DNA of 64,000 bases from Methylophilaceae bacterium 11 (GCA_000525025.1 JCKJ01000001.1:310001-374000), one strand, 5' to 3'; positions 18,870 through 29,065 are shown, numbered from the stretch's first letter. Made by a program: numbers and translations. The notes: generated by a model from the letters alone, not told the origin.

Positions 18870-19478
18870 ATGAAACAATTAATAGCAGCATTTGGCCTGT
18901 TACTGGCCAGTAGCTTAGCAATTGCGGGCGAAGGCCCTGATGAGTTGGTAAAAAGAACTGCAGATGATGTACTTGCGGTAGTAAAGTCCGACAAAGACAT
19001 TCAAGCAGGTAACCAAGACAAGATTTTCAAATTGGCGGAAGAGAAAATTCTGCCTAACTTCAACTTTGAAAAAGTATCACGTTTGGTATTGGGTAAAAAC
19101 TGGACCAAAGCGACGCCAGAGCAGCAAGCTGCGTTTCAAAATGAGTTTAAAACCTTATTGTTACGTACTTATGCAACAGCGCTTTCTAAATACAAAAATC
19201 AGGTGATTGAGTACAAGCCTTTGCGTTTACCTGAGGGTTCAACTTCTGCAACAGTGAAGACATCCATCGTGCAGCAAGGCGGTCAGCCGATTGCTGTAGA
19301 TTATGCGCTGGAAAAGAAAGCAGACGACTGGAAAGTGTATGACATTGTGATTGAAGGCGTGAGCTTGGTCACTAACTATCGTAGCCAGTTTGCACAAGAA
19401 ATCCGTCAAAATGGTTTGGATAGTTTAATTAAAAAGTTGGCCGAGAAAAATGGTGCGTCAGCTGCAAAATCAAGTTAA
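18870..19478 (+). CDS. mlaC: Periplasmic phospholipid carrier MlaC
   Basis: The 202-residue precursor has a signal peptide (MKQLIAAFGLLLASSLAIAG) and the MlaC/Ttg2D fold signature (LVLGKNWTKATPEQQAAFQNEF, LLRTYATALSKY, YDIVIEGVSLVTNYRSQF). It ferries phospholipids between the outer-membrane MlaA complex and MlaFEDB. No mlaA lies in this operon, though in many relatives it is nearby. Confidence 0.95.
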   Translation: MKQLIAAFGLLLASSLAIAGEGPDELVKRTADDVLAVVKSDKDIQAGNQDKIFKLAEEKILPNFNFEKVSRLVLGKNWTKATPEQQAAFQNEFKTLLLRTYATALSKYKNQVIEYKPLRLPEGSTSATVKTSIVQQGGQPIAVDYALEKKADDWKVYDIVIEGVSLVTNYRSQFAQEIRQNGLDSLIKKLAEKNGASAAKSS

Positions 19479-19531
19479 ATGCATTCACTTGATTTGTCGC
19501 GCTTAAATTACATGTTTTGGGAGTGCGTGTT

Positions 19532-19819
19532 TTGATAGACATCACACAAGAAGCCAATCGCTGGCAATTGTCTGGCGATTTGGTGATTCAGAATATCAGC
19601 CAGGTATTGGATGCCAGCAGAGCGCTTACCTTAACGGATGCTACAGCGTTGGATTTTGCCAAAGTGACCGATGTGGATACTTCGGCCATCAGCTTGATTC
19701 TAGAGTTGAAGCGCCGTGCCAGTGCTGAACATGTAGCGTTGTCATTGGTCAATGTGCCAGCAAATTTGGTGAGCTTAATGCAACTGTATGGTGTAGATGA
19801 TTTTGTATTGCCAAATTAA
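19532..19819 (+). CDS. mlaB: STAS-domain protein MlaB
   Basis: This small STAS-domain protein binds MlaF in the family and supports transporter assembly and activity. The segment LDFAKVTDVDTSAISLILELKRR is the STAS core with its conserved D-T/S-S. A TTG at 19532 is preferred as start because GGGAG (19519-19523) lies 8 bases upstream; this gives 95 residues. A longer TTG start at 19517 would swallow that ribosome binding site. A strong terminator follows. Confidence 0.85.
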   Translation: MIDITQEANRWQLSGDLVIQNISQVLDASRALTLTDATALDFAKVTDVDTSAISLILELKRRASAEHVALSLVNVPANLVSLMQLYGVDDFVLPN

Positions 19820-19845
19820 TTGTAACTGAGTAGTTGTTTTGGGTG

Positions 19846-19886
19846 ACCCCAGTCCTTATTTAAAGGGTTGGGGTTTAGTTTTTTTA
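19846..19886 (+). terminator. Terminator of the mla operon
   Basis: An 11-bp stem, ACCCCAGTCCT (19846-19856) with AGGGTTGGGGT (19864-19874), containing two G-U pairs, is followed by a T-rich run. It lies 27 bases past the mlaB stop. Confidence 0.8.
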
Positions 19887-19931
19887 TCTATGCTTTAACT
19901 TTATTAACACCTAAACGGATGAACGTTTGTT

Positions 19932-20837
19932 TTGAAAACACCAGCAATACAAATACATGATGTACATAAGCAATTTGGGCAACTCAATGCGCTGAATGGC
20001 ATTGACTTAAGCATTGAGCAGGGCGAGTTTTTTGCACTGCTAGGCCCCAATGGCGCAGGCAAATCTACGCTGATTAATATTATGGCAGGTCTGCTTAGGC
20101 CTACTATAGGTCACGTAAGTATTATGGGGCACGATGTTATAGCCGATTATCAACAGGCGCGCATGGCTTTGGGCGTGGTGCCACAGGAGTTGGTGTTCGA
20201 TCCCTTTTTTAATGTGCGAGAAATGTTGCGATTTCAAGCGGGTTATTTCGGCCACGGTCCTGAAAATGATGCCTGGGTGGATCAGGTGATTGAAGGGCTC
20301 GGCCTGACCGATAAAGCACACACCAATATGCGTAAACTATCAGGCGGGATGAAGCGGCGCGCACTGATTGCGCAAGCGCTTGCGCATCGTCCCCCAGTAA
20401 TTGTGCTAGATGAGCCGACCGCGGGTGTGGATGTGGAGTTGCGTCAAATGTTGTGGGGCTTTATCAAGCAACTCAATCGCGAAGGGCACACCATTATTCT
20501 CACCACGCATTATTTGGAAGAAGCGGAAACCTTGTGTGAGCGCGTGGCGATGATGAAACAAGGCAAAATAGTCGCGTTGGATACTACCGCTAATCTACTG
20601 AAATCACACGCAGGTAAAAATCTGCGCTTGACGCTCAAAGGCGCACATTTGCCGCCAGCTTTATTGCCTATGCTTAAACACGGCGAGCTTGGCGTGTTTA
20701 CACTCGCGTTATCAGATTTGACGCAAGTGGAATTTGCCTTGGCGGAGTTACGAAAAGCCAATGTTGACATCGAAGATATGCAATTGATAGAAGCGGACTT
20801 GGAAGATGTGTTTATGTCGCTGGTGGGAGGGGTATGA
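19932..20837 (+). CDS. ABC-2 type transporter ATP-binding protein (YadG-like)
   Basis: The 301-residue ATPase has Walker A GPNGAGKST near 39-47, signature LSGGMKRR, Walker B VIVLDEPTAGVD and an HYLEEAE switch, typical of the DrrA/CcmA-like exporter class. The start is TTG at 19932, since no in-frame ATG precedes the conserved IQIHDVHKQFG opening. It overlaps the permease gene by 4 bases. The substrate is unknown; homologues sit beside mla and murA in many betaproteobacteria. Confidence 0.9.
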   Translation: MKTPAIQIHDVHKQFGQLNALNGIDLSIEQGEFFALLGPNGAGKSTLINIMAGLLRPTIGHVSIMGHDVIADYQQARMALGVVPQELVFDPFFNVREMLRFQAGYFGHGPENDAWVDQVIEGLGLTDKAHTNMRKLSGGMKRRALIAQALAHRPPVIVLDEPTAGVDVELRQMLWGFIKQLNREGHTIILTTHYLEEAETLCERVAMMKQGKIVALDTTANLLKSHAGKNLRLTLKGAHLPPALLPMLKHGELGVFTLALSDLTQVEFALAELRKANVDIEDMQLIEADLEDVFMSLVGGV

Positions 20838-21622
20838 AACTGATTGATGCAAATATCCCATCTGCTTGGCGCGGCCCTTACACTTTGTTTAAAAAGGAGC
20901 TGCTGCGTTTTTGGCGTGTTGCCTTCCAAACTGTCGCTTCTCCGGTACTCACGGCGCTGCTGTATTTGCTGATTTTTTCTCACGTGCTGGCTGATCATGT
21001 GCAAGTGTACAAAGGCGTGCCTTATACCGCATTTTTGGTACCGGGCTTGATTATGATGTCGCTATTGCAGAACTCGTTTGCCAATAGCTCATCTAGCCTT
21101 ATCCAATCTAAAGTAATGGGCAATGTGGTGTTTATTCTGCTCACGCCACTGACCTATCTGCAGTTTTTTTCGGCATTTCTAGCAGCATCTATTATTCGCG
21201 GCCTGTTTGTAGGTTTAAGTATTTATCTGGTGTCCATCTGGTTTGTGGATGTACCACTGGTGCATCCGATGTGGATATTCGTATTTGCCTTATTGGGCAG
21301 CGCCTTGCTGGGTACCTTTGGCATTATTGCCGGCATTTGGGCGGATAAGTTTGATCAAATGGCGGCGTTTCAGAACTTTGTCATCATGCCGCTTACTTTT
21401 CTGTCGGGCGTGTTTTATTCGATTCACTCTTTGCCGCCATTTTGGCAGGTCGTATCAAAATTCAATCCATTCTTTTACATGATTGACGGATTCCGCTATG
21501 GTTTTTTCGGTCAAGGTGATGTGTCACCATGGATTAGCCTAGTCGTGGTCATGGCATTTTTAATCGCATTAGCATGGGCATGCCTAAAAATGTTAAAATC
21601 AGGCTATAAATTGCGCGGCTAA
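20834..21622 (+). CDS. ABC-2 type transporter permease (YadH-like)
   Basis: The 262-residue membrane protein has six predicted helices and the ABC-2 signature region (FLSGVFYSIHSLPPFWQ, FNPFFYMIDGFRYGFFG) seen in NodJ/YadH-like permeases. It is coupled to the ATPase by a 4-base overlap. Substrate and direction are not evident; exporters of this class move lipids, polysaccharides or drugs. Confidence 0.9.
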   Translation: MKLIDANIPSAWRGPYTLFKKELLRFWRVAFQTVASPVLTALLYLLIFSHVLADHVQVYKGVPYTAFLVPGLIMMSLLQNSFANSSSSLIQSKVMGNVVFILLTPLTYLQFFSAFLAASIIRGLFVGLSIYLVSIWFVDVPLVHPMWIFVFALLGSALLGTFGIIAGIWADKFDQMAAFQNFVIMPLTFLSGVFYSIHSLPPFWQVVSKFNPFFYMIDGFRYGFFGQGDVSPWISLVVVMAFLIALAWACLKMLKSGYKLRG

Positions 21623-21660
21623 TACGTCGCCAAATGTAAATAAATTGAAGAGGTTAACGC

Positions 21661-21912
21661 GTGTTAAGTGCACAGCAATTAGAAAGTTATATACAGCAAG
21701 GCTTGTCCTGTGAGTTTATCCGCGTGCTGGGCGATGATGGCACCCATTTTGAGGCGGTGATTGTCAGTGCCGCGTTTGAAGGTAAACGCATGGTGCAACA
21801 ACATCAGTTAGTTTATCAAGCCTTGGGCGATCGCATGCGTGCTGAAATTCATGCGTTATCCATGCAAACCTATACCCCACAACAGTGGCAACAATTAAAC
21901 GCAACCGCATAA
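21661..21912 (+). CDS. ibaG: BolA family protein, IbaG-like
   Basis: The 83-residue protein has a BolA fold: the conserved FEAVIVSAAFEGKRMVQQHQ region and a conserved histidine that in the family helps bind a [2Fe-2S] cluster shared with monothiol glutaredoxin. The start is GTG, after AAGAGG. The next gene is exactly such a glutaredoxin, and murA comes after it, as for IbaG in other proteobacteria. Confidence 0.88.
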   Translation: MLSAQQLESYIQQGLSCEFIRVLGDDGTHFEAVIVSAAFEGKRMVQQHQLVYQALGDRMRAEIHALSMQTYTPQQWQQLNATA

Positions 21913-21956
21913 AAGCGATTGCGTAATATCAGATTCAGTTCGGAGAGTAAGTAAAA

Positions 21957-22271
21957 ATGGATACACAAGCAAAAATCAAAGAAACCGTTACCACCAATGA
22001 TGTGGTGCTATATATGAAAGGGAGCCCAAAGTTCCCACAATGTGGCTTTTCTAATTTGGCCACGCAGATTCTAGATGCATGCGGTGCACAATATACTGCG
22101 GTGGATGTGTTACAGGATCAGGAAATTCGCGAAGGCATTAAGCAATATGCTAATTGGCCAACAATCCCACAGTTGTACGTGAAAGGTGAGTTTATCGGCG
22201 GTGCTGATATTATGCGTGCCATGTACGAGAGCGGTGAATTGCAAACCTTGCTCGGCGGCACACAAAGCTAA
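21957..22271 (+). CDS. grxD: Monothiol glutaredoxin, Grx4/GrxD type
   Basis: The 104-residue protein has the CGFS active site (PKFPQCGFS, cysteine about residue 29), WPTIPQLYVKGEFIGGADI for glutathione binding, and usual family length. CGFS glutaredoxins carry and transfer [2Fe-2S] clusters and form heterodimers with BolA proteins. Direct adjacency to the BolA gene supports a working pair. Confidence 0.95.
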   Translation: MDTQAKIKETVTTNDVVLYMKGSPKFPQCGFSNLATQILDACGAQYTAVDVLQDQEIREGIKQYANWPTIPQLYVKGEFIGGADIMRAMYESGELQTLLGGTQS

Positions 22272-22287
22272 ATATCGGAACGGATAA

Positions 22288-23559
<1,272 letters not shown>

Positions 23560-23560
23560 T

Positions 23561-24196
23561 ATGATTACCATCGCCTTAAGTAAAGGTCGCATTTTTGAAG
23601 AAACCACGCCACTGCTAGCAGCGGCGGGTATCCATGCATTGGAAAATCCGGAATCTTCGCGCAAACTGATTTTACCTACCAACCGTGACGATGTACGCCT
23701 GATTATTGTGCGTGCTACCGATGTCCCTACCTATGTGCAATATGGCGCAGCCGATATTGGCATTGCCGGTAAAGATGTACTGGATGAGCATGGTGGCGAA
23801 GGTTTGTATCAACCGTTGGATTTAAATATTGCCAAATGCAAGATGATGGTTGCGGTGAGAGAGGGCTTTGATTACGAGGCCAGTATCCGTCAAGGCGCAC
23901 GCCTAAAGGTGGTGACCAAGTATGTGAAAACCGCACGCGAGCACTTTGCAGCCAAAGGCATGCATGTCGATTTGATTAAGTTGTACGGCTCGATGGAATT
24001 GGGCCCCTTGGTAGGGTTGGCTGACGCGATTGTAGATTTGGTGAGTACCGGTGGTACTTTACGTGCCAATCATCTACAAGCAGTAGAGGAGATTGGCGCA
24101 ATCAGCTCACGCTTGGTTGTCAATCAGGCTTCACTTAAGCTCAATCGCGCACAATTGCAGCCGATTATCGATAGCTTTGCACAAGCTATCCAGTAG
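23561..24196 (+). CDS. hisG: ATP phosphoribosyltransferase, short form
   Basis: First step of histidine synthesis. From ATG 23561 the protein has 211 residues, the short HisG form without the C-terminal regulatory domain, which needs HisZ as partner. Motifs include [21 protein letters not shown] and the PRPP-binding [14 protein letters not shown]. No hisZ lies in this window. The start codon is immediately after the murA stop, so the his genes may be co-transcribed with murA. Confidence 0.96.
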   Translation: MITIALSKGRIFEETTPLLAAAGIHALENPESSRKLILPTNRDDVRLIIVRATDVPTYVQYGAADIGIAGKDVLDEHGGEGLYQPLDLNIAKCKMMVAVREGFDYEASIRQGARLKVVTKYVKTAREHFAAKGMHVDLIKLYGSMELGPLVGLADAIVDLVSTGGTLRANHLQAVEEIGAISSRLVVNQASLKLNRAQLQPIIDSFAQAIQ

Positions 24197-24215
24197 ATTT
24201 CGAAAGTAAATAAGC

Positions 24216-25511
24216 ATGAACATCAGACGTTTATCGACCTTAGACACCTCTTTTGACCAAGACTTAAAAGCCTTGCTGGCGTTTGAAACCGCACAAGACG
24301 ACAGTGTGGATACAGTCGTAGCCAATATCCTAAAGGATGTAAAAGCACGCGGCGATGCTGCGGTATTGGAATATACCAATCGCTTTGATAAAACCAATGC
24401 TCAAAGCATGGCTGAATTAGAGCTATCCCAAGCTGAATTAATTGTAGCGTTAGAAGGTTTGCCCGCAGCGCAGCGCGAAGCTTTGCAAGCAGCTGCAGAC
24501 CGTGTACGTAGCTATCATGAGAAGCAAGTGATGCAATCATGGAACTACACAGAAGCCGATGGTACGCTGTTGGGTCAGCAAGTGACTGCATTAGACCGGG
24601 TGGGCTTGTACGTGCCCGGTGGTAAAGCGGCATACCCCTCTAGTGTATTGATGAATGCCATCCCTGCCAAAGTGGCGGGCGTAAAAGAGCTCATCATGGT
24701 GGTGCCAACGCCTAACGGTGAAAAGAATGCGTTGGTACTAGCAGCGGCAGCTATTGCTGGGGTAGACCGTGTATTCTGTATCGGCGGTGCGCAGGCGGTA
24801 GGTGCGTTGGCGTATGGTACAGAAACAGTACCGCAAGTCGATAAAATCACAGGGCCTGGCAATGCCTATGTGGCCGCTGCAAAACGTCGTGTGTTCGGCG
24901 TGGTGGGGATTGATATGGTGGCGGGACCGTCTGAGATTTTAGTCATCTGTGATGGCAAGACTAATCCGGATTGGATTGCGATGGACTTGTTTAGTCAGGC
25001 TGAGCATGACGAATTGGCGCAATCCATATTGCTATCACCAGATGCAGACTTTCTGGATGCGGTAGCAGTGAGCATTGAAAAACAATTGAAAGAGATGCCG
25101 CGCCAAGACATCATCCGCACTTCTTTGGAGAATCGCGGTGCACTGATTTTAGTGAAAAGTTTGGAAGAAGCGGCAGACATCAGTAACTACATTGCACCTG
25201 AGCATTTGGAGTTGTCTGTGGAGGAGCCATATGCTTTTAGCCAAAAAATTAAACACGCCGGTGCTATCTTTATGGGACGTGATACCTGTGAAGCGCTTGG
25301 CGATTACTGCGCTGGGCCTAATCACGTGTTGCCTACTTCGCGCACGGCACGCTTTAGCTCACCGTTGGGTGTATATGATTTCCAAAAGCGCTCAAGCTTG
25401 ATTATGGTGTCATCCGCTGGCGCGCAAACGCTAGGTAAAATTGCCTCTACACTGGCATATGGTGAGGGCTTGCAAGCGCATGCCCGTTCTGCTGAATATC
25501 GTTTGAAGTGA
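24216..25511 (+). CDS. hisD: Histidinol dehydrogenase
   Basis: Catalyses the last two oxidation steps of histidine synthesis. The 431-residue length is standard. Visible motifs are [55 protein letters not shown], and the metal/catalytic SQAEHDE and APEHLEL segments. It is followed by hisC after 10 bases. Confidence 0.97.
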   Translation: MNIRRLSTLDTSFDQDLKALLAFETAQDDSVDTVVANILKDVKARGDAAVLEYTNRFDKTNAQSMAELELSQAELIVALEGLPAAQREALQAAADRVRSYHEKQVMQSWNYTEADGTLLGQQVTALDRVGLYVPGGKAAYPSSVLMNAIPAKVAGVKELIMVVPTPNGEKNALVLAAAAIAGVDRVFCIGGAQAVGALAYGTETVPQVDKITGPGNAYVAAAKRRVFGVVGIDMVAGPSEILVICDGKTNPDWIAMDLFSQAEHDELAQSILLSPDADFLDAVAVSIEKQLKEMPRQDIIRTSLENRGALILVKSLEEAADISNYIAPEHLELSVEEPYAFSQKIKHAGAIFMGRDTCEALGDYCAGPNHVLPTSRTARFSSPLGVYDFQKRSSLIMVSSAGAQTLGKIASTLAYGEGLQAHARSAEYRLK

Positions 25512-25521
25512 GTTGTGTGTA

Positions 25522-26580
25522 ATGAGTAAGTATTGGAGCCCAATCGTACACCAGCTGACACCTTATGTGCCAGGCGAGCAGCCTAAACTCACTAACTTAG
25601 TCAAACTGAATACCAATGAAAACCCTTATGGTCCAAGTCCTAAGGTGATTGCTGCATTGCAGGCAGAGGCGGCAGAGACGCTGCGCTTGTATCCGGATCC
25701 AAATTCTGACCGGTTAAAAACCGCGATTGCCGAATATCATGGACTGCAAAACAATCAAGTGTTTGTGGGCAATGGTTCGGATGAAGTGCTCGCACACGCT
25801 TTTCATGCGCTGTTTCAGCATGAGCAACCTCTATTATTCCCAGATATTACTTATAGCTTTTACCCGGTGTATTGTGGCCTGTATGGTATTGAATATGCGC
25901 CAATTGCGCTGAATGAGCGCTTTGAAATCAACATCGACGACTATTTGCGGCCTAATGGTGGCATCATTTTCCCTAACCCGAATGCACCTACTGGCATCCC
26001 GCTCGCATTGTCAGAAATAGAGCGCTTACTTAAAGCGAATCAACATTCGGTGGTGGTGGTAGACGAGGCCTATGTCGACTTTGGTACAGAGTCTGCGGTA
26101 CAGTTGATTCAGCAATATCCTAATTTGCTGGTAACACACACGCTTTCTAAAGCGCGCTCGCTTGCAGGTCTGCGGGTAGGTTACGCACTTGGCCATCCGG
26201 ATTTGATTGAGGCGTTGGTTCGAGTGAAAGATAGCTTTAACTCCTACCCGATAGACCGTTTTGCCGAAGCCGGTGCCGTAGCGGCGATGCAAGATCATGC
26301 CTATTTTAACCAAGCTTGCGCGCAGGTCGTGGCTACACGCACCCATTTAATTAAAGAGCTGCAAGCCTTGGGGTTTGAAGTGCTACCATCGGGCGCTAAT
26401 TTTATTTTTGCTCAACATCCTGCGCACGCAGGTGATGCACTCACCGCCAAGCTGCGAGAGCAAAATATCATTGTGCGGCACTTCAAAAAACCATCACGTA
26501 TTGCACCATATTTACGGATTACCATCGGCACCGATGCGCAATCAGAGTATCTAGTGAATGCATTAAAATCAATTGTTTAG
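25522..26580 (+). CDS. hisC: Histidinol-phosphate aminotransferase
   Basis: This PLP-dependent class II aminotransferase has [23 protein letters not shown], the PNPNAPTG segment, VVDEAYVDF and the PLP lysine in [17 protein letters not shown]. The ATG at 25522 is chosen over an upstream TTG at 25513 and gives 352 residues. It is the last gene before the hps transcription unit; the remaining his genes resume at hisB. Confidence 0.95.
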   Translation: MSKYWSPIVHQLTPYVPGEQPKLTNLVKLNTNENPYGPSPKVIAALQAEAAETLRLYPDPNSDRLKTAIAEYHGLQNNQVFVGNGSDEVLAHAFHALFQHEQPLLFPDITYSFYPVYCGLYGIEYAPIALNERFEINIDDYLRPNGGIIFPNPNAPTGIPLALSEIERLLKANQHSVVVVDEAYVDFGTESAVQLIQQYPNLLVTHTLSKARSLAGLRVGYALGHPDLIEALVRVKDSFNSYPIDRFAEAGAVAAMQDHAYFNQACAQVVATRTHLIKELQALGFEVLPSGANFIFAQHPAHAGDALTAKLREQNIIVRHFKKPSRIAPYLRITIGTDAQSEYLVNALKSIV

Positions 26581-26652
26581 TCAAACTGGTCCAGTAAACC
26601 GGGCTTTTGCCTTCTATTTGTAACAAAATCTTAATTTGACGTGACTAAATTG

Positions 26653-26682
26653 TTGAAAAAACACATCAATTGCGGTTATGAT
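26653..26682 (+). promoter_or_regulatory. Sigma-70 promoter of hps, with structured leader
   Basis: TTGAAA (26653-26658) and TATGAT (26677-26682) are 18 bases apart. Transcription would start near 26689, giving a leader of about 100 bases before the hps ATG. The leader is AT-rich and contains two inverted repeats: TACAAAA (26692-26698) / TTTTGTA (26712-26718), and a perfect 10-bp AAAATTTAAT (26718-26727) / ATTAAATTTT (26745-26754). A strong Shine-Dalgarno GGAGGAAG lies at 26777-26784. Confidence 0.65.
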
Positions 26683-26791
26683 GCGAGAATGTACAAAACG
26701 TGCAAATGGTATTTTGTAAAATTTAATTCTACATACTACAAAATATTAAATTTTTAATCGAATATTGAGCGAGTTCGGAGGAAGAAGCATC

Positions 26792-27673
26792 ATGGCACAA
26801 ACCCAAATGGCATTAGATTCACTAGATTTTGACGCAACAGTTGCATTAGCGGCTAAAGTTGCTCCACATGTGGACATTTTAGAAATCGGTACACCTTGCA
26901 TTAAGCATAACGGTATTGAATTACTTAAGACTTTACGCGCTAAATTCCCAAACAACAAAATCTTAGTTGACTTGAAAACAATGGATGCTGGTTTTTATGA
27001 GGCTGAGCCTTTTTACAAAGCTGGTGCAGACATCGTGACAGTATTGGGTACAGCAGATATCGGTACAATCAAAGGCGTAATCGACGTTGCTAACAAATAC
27101 GGCAAACAAGCACAAGTTGACTTAATCAACGTTGCTGACAAAAAAGCCCGTACATTAGAAGTTGCTAAATTAGGCGCACACATCATTGGCGTACATACTG
27201 GTTTAGACCAACAAGCTGCAGGTCAAACACCATTTGCTGACTTAGCATTAATCACTGGTTTGAAAACAGGCGCTAAAGTATCTGTTGCAGGTGGTGTAAA
27301 AGCCGCAACTGTAAAACAAGTGGTAGATGCAGGTGCAGATATCGTAGTAGCAGGCGCAGCGATTTACGGTGCAGCAGATCCAGCAGCTTCAGCAAAAGAA
27401 ATTACTGGTTTAGCACACGGTGCTAGCGCATCAGCAGGTGGTTTTAAATGGTTGCCTTGGGCAATCGCAATCGGTGCAGCATTGTTAGTGTTGTCTTTAT
27501 TGAACAATAAAGCACCAGAAGAAGCAGCGGCAGAAGCGCCAGCAGCAACTGAGCAAGCGGTAGAAGCAGCTCCAGCTGAAGCGGCACCTGCAGAAGCAGC
27601 ACCAGCCGAGGCTGCGCCAGCAGCTGAAGCGGCTCCGGCAGAGGCAGCACCTGCAGAAGCAGCAGCACAATAA
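26792..27673 (+). CDS. hps: 3-hexulose-6-phosphate synthase with C-terminal membrane helix and PAEAA tail
   Basis: Condenses formaldehyde with ribulose 5-phosphate to hexulose 6-phosphate, the fixation step of the ribulose monophosphate cycle. ATG 26792 follows GGAGGAAG by 7 bases and gives 293 residues. Residues 1 to about 208 are a complete HPS barrel of the OMP decarboxylase superfamily, with the DxKxxD motif (D60, K62, D65), LEIGTPCIKHNG and VAGGVKAATV. HPS normally stops here, at about 210 residues. Instead a Gly/Ser/Ala linker leads to a hydrophobic helix (about 218-237, FKWLPWAIAIGAALLVLSLL), then NNK and an acidic Ala/Pro/Glu tail of PAEAA repeats (about 241-293). It lies between hisC and hisB with its own promoter and terminator. 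No phi (hexuloisomerase) gene is adjacent. Confidence 0.95.
   Translation: MAQTQMALDSLDFDATVALAAKVAPHVDILEIGTPCIKHNGIELLKTLRAKFPNNKILVDLKTMDAGFYEAEPFYKAGADIVTVLGTADIGTIKGVIDVANKYGKQAQVDLINVADKKARTLEVAKLGAHIIGVHTGLDQQAAGQTPFADLALITGLKTGAKVSVAGGVKAATVKQVVDAGADIVVAGAAIYGAADPAASAKEITGLAHGASASAGGFKWLPWAIAIGAALLVLSLLNNKAPEEAAAEAPAATEQAVEAAPAEAAPAEAAPAEAAPAAEAAPAEAAPAEAAAQ
27572..27667 (+). repeat. PAEAA-coding tandem repeat in hps
   Basis: Six consecutive coding units of five or six residues (PAEAA, with one PAAEAA and a final PAEAAA) fill the end of hps. Synonymous codons vary between units (CCA/CCT/CCG, GAA/GAG, GCA/GCG/GCT/GCC), so the peptide repeat is kept while the DNA copies have diverged. 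Confidence 0.85.
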
Positions 27674-27690
27674 TCGATTATTCGATTGAA

Positions 27691-27717
27691 AAGCCGACCG
27701 GTGGTCGGCTTTTTTAT
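27691..27717 (+). terminator. Terminator of hps
   Basis: A perfect 9-bp GC-rich stem AAGCCGACC (27691-27699) / GGTCGGCTT (27703-27711) with a 3-base loop is followed by TTTTTATTT, 17 bases past the stop. It insulates hps from hisB. Confidence 0.93.
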
Positions 27718-27809
27718 TTGCATTTTGCCAGCGTAGCGCTGTTTAGGTTAAAATGCTGTTAAATGATTGATTATCATAATTTTAGTTTGTAATTTTTTAT
27801 AAAGATGAC

Positions 27810-28403
27810 ATGGCTATGCGTCAAGCAGAAATATCCCGCAATACCTTAGAGACACAAATCACGGTTTCCATTAATCTCGATGGGTCGGGCGTTTCGCAAT
27901 TTAATACTGGTTTAGGCTTTTTAGATCACATGCTGGACCAGATTGCGCGTCACGGCATGATGGATATTCAAGTGCAGGCGAAAGGTGATTTGCATATTGA
28001 TGCGCATCACACGGTAGAAGACATTGGCATCACATTGGGCCAAGCTTTCTTAAAGGCATTGGGAGACAAGAAAGGCATTAACCGCTATGGTCATGCCTAT
28101 GTGCCATTGGATGAAGCATTGAGTCGCGTAGTGTTGGATTTGTCAGGCCGTCCCGGCTTGGAATTTAGCTGTGAATTTACGCGCGCCGCCATTGGTGAGT
28201 TTGATGTGGATCTGATCCATGAGTTCTTCCAGGGCTTTGTCAATCACGCACTGGTCACCTTGCATATTGACAATCTCAAGGGGCATAACTCGCACCACCA
28301 AGCGGAGACGATTTTTAAGGCGTTTGGCCGTGCTTTGCGCATGGCAGTGACGCATGACCCACGTATGGCAGGCATTATGCCATCCACCAAAGGCAGCTTA
28401 TAA
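27810..28403 (+). CDS. hisB: Imidazoleglycerol-phosphate dehydratase
   Basis: This 197-residue monofunctional IGPD shows the duplicated metal-binding histidine motifs [25 protein letters not shown] and [13 protein letters not shown]. An in-frame ATG two codons later (27816) is an alternative start. It heads the second his block and, because of the hps terminator, should have a promoter of its own in the AT-rich stretch at about 27720-27800; no convincing hexamer pair was found there. Confidence 0.96.
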   Translation: MAMRQAEISRNTLETQITVSINLDGSGVSQFNTGLGFLDHMLDQIARHGMMDIQVQAKGDLHIDAHHTVEDIGITLGQAFLKALGDKKGINRYGHAYVPLDEALSRVVLDLSGRPGLEFSCEFTRAAIGEFDVDLIHEFFQGFVNHALVTLHIDNLKGHNSHHQAETIFKAFGRALRMAVTHDPRMAGIMPSTKGSL

Positions 28404-28420
28404 CACTTGTTGCTACTGAA

Positions 28421-29065
28421 ATGAAAAATATCGATATCGCCGTAGTGGACTACGGCATGGGCAATCTGCGTTCGGTGTCTAAAGCACTGGAACATGTAGC
28501 ACCTGATTTGAATGTGGTCGTCACCAGTGACCCACAGCAGATTCACCAAGCGAATCGCGTCGTATTTCCGGGACAAGGGGCGATGCCTGATTGTATCCGT
28601 GAGTTGGACTCGCGTGGCTTAAGGCAGGCTGTGATTGAAGCGACGCAACAGAAACCATTTTTAGGTATTTGTATCGGCCTGCAAATGTTGTTTGAGCGCT
28701 CAGAAGAAGGAAACGCAGCAGGGTTGGGTGTGTTTGCGGGGCAAGTGAAACGTTTTGCCGCAGTAGATATGCATGATACAGAAGGCCGCAAGCTGAAAGT
28801 CCCGCACATGGGATGGAATCAGGTGCAACAACCAAATCAGCACCCTTTATGGCAAGATATCGCAGACAATGAGCGCTTTTATTACGTGCATAGCTACTAT
28901 GTATGCCCAGATGAATCTGGGTTGGTCACGGGTATCACGGACTACCCTAAGCCATTTACCTGTGCCATTGCCAAAGATAATTTGTTTGCAGTACAGTTTC
29001 ACCCTGAAAAAAGTGCAAAAGCGGGGTTACAATTATTACGTAATTTCGTACACTGGAACCCTTAA
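28421..29065 (+). CDS. hisH: Imidazole glycerol phosphate synthase, glutaminase subunit
   Basis: The 214-residue class I glutamine amidotransferase supplies ammonia to HisF. The nucleophile cysteine lies in FLGICIGLQMLF, and the catalytic His-x-Glu in QFHPEKS. VDYGMGNLRS near the start is diagnostic. It follows hisB by 17 bases. Confidence 0.96.
   Translation: MKNIDIAVVDYGMGNLRSVSKALEHVAPDLNVVVTSDPQQIHQANRVVFPGQGAMPDCIRELDSRGLRQAVIEATQQKPFLGICIGLQMLFERSEEGNAAGLGVFAGQVKRFAAVDMHDTEGRKLKVPHMGWNQVQQPNQHPLWQDIADNERFYYVHSYYVCPDESGLVTGITDYPKPFTCAIAKDNLFAVQFHPEKSAKAGLQLLRNFVHWNP

Noticed and set aside
16588-19886. The mla to murA region as a horizontally acquired island
   Set aside because: Gene order is the standard betaproteobacterial one and base composition does not visibly change.
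26717-26760. AT-rich inverted repeats before hps considered as a CRISPR-like or origin element
   Set aside because: Only single inverted repeats are present, with no spaced direct repeats and no DnaA-box cluster recognised.
27364-27723. Long Ala/Gly/Ser-rich minus-strand frame opposite the hps tail
   Set aside because: It is the mirror of the PAEAA codon repeats and overlaps the hps terminator; the plus-strand frame has the ribosome binding site and family match.
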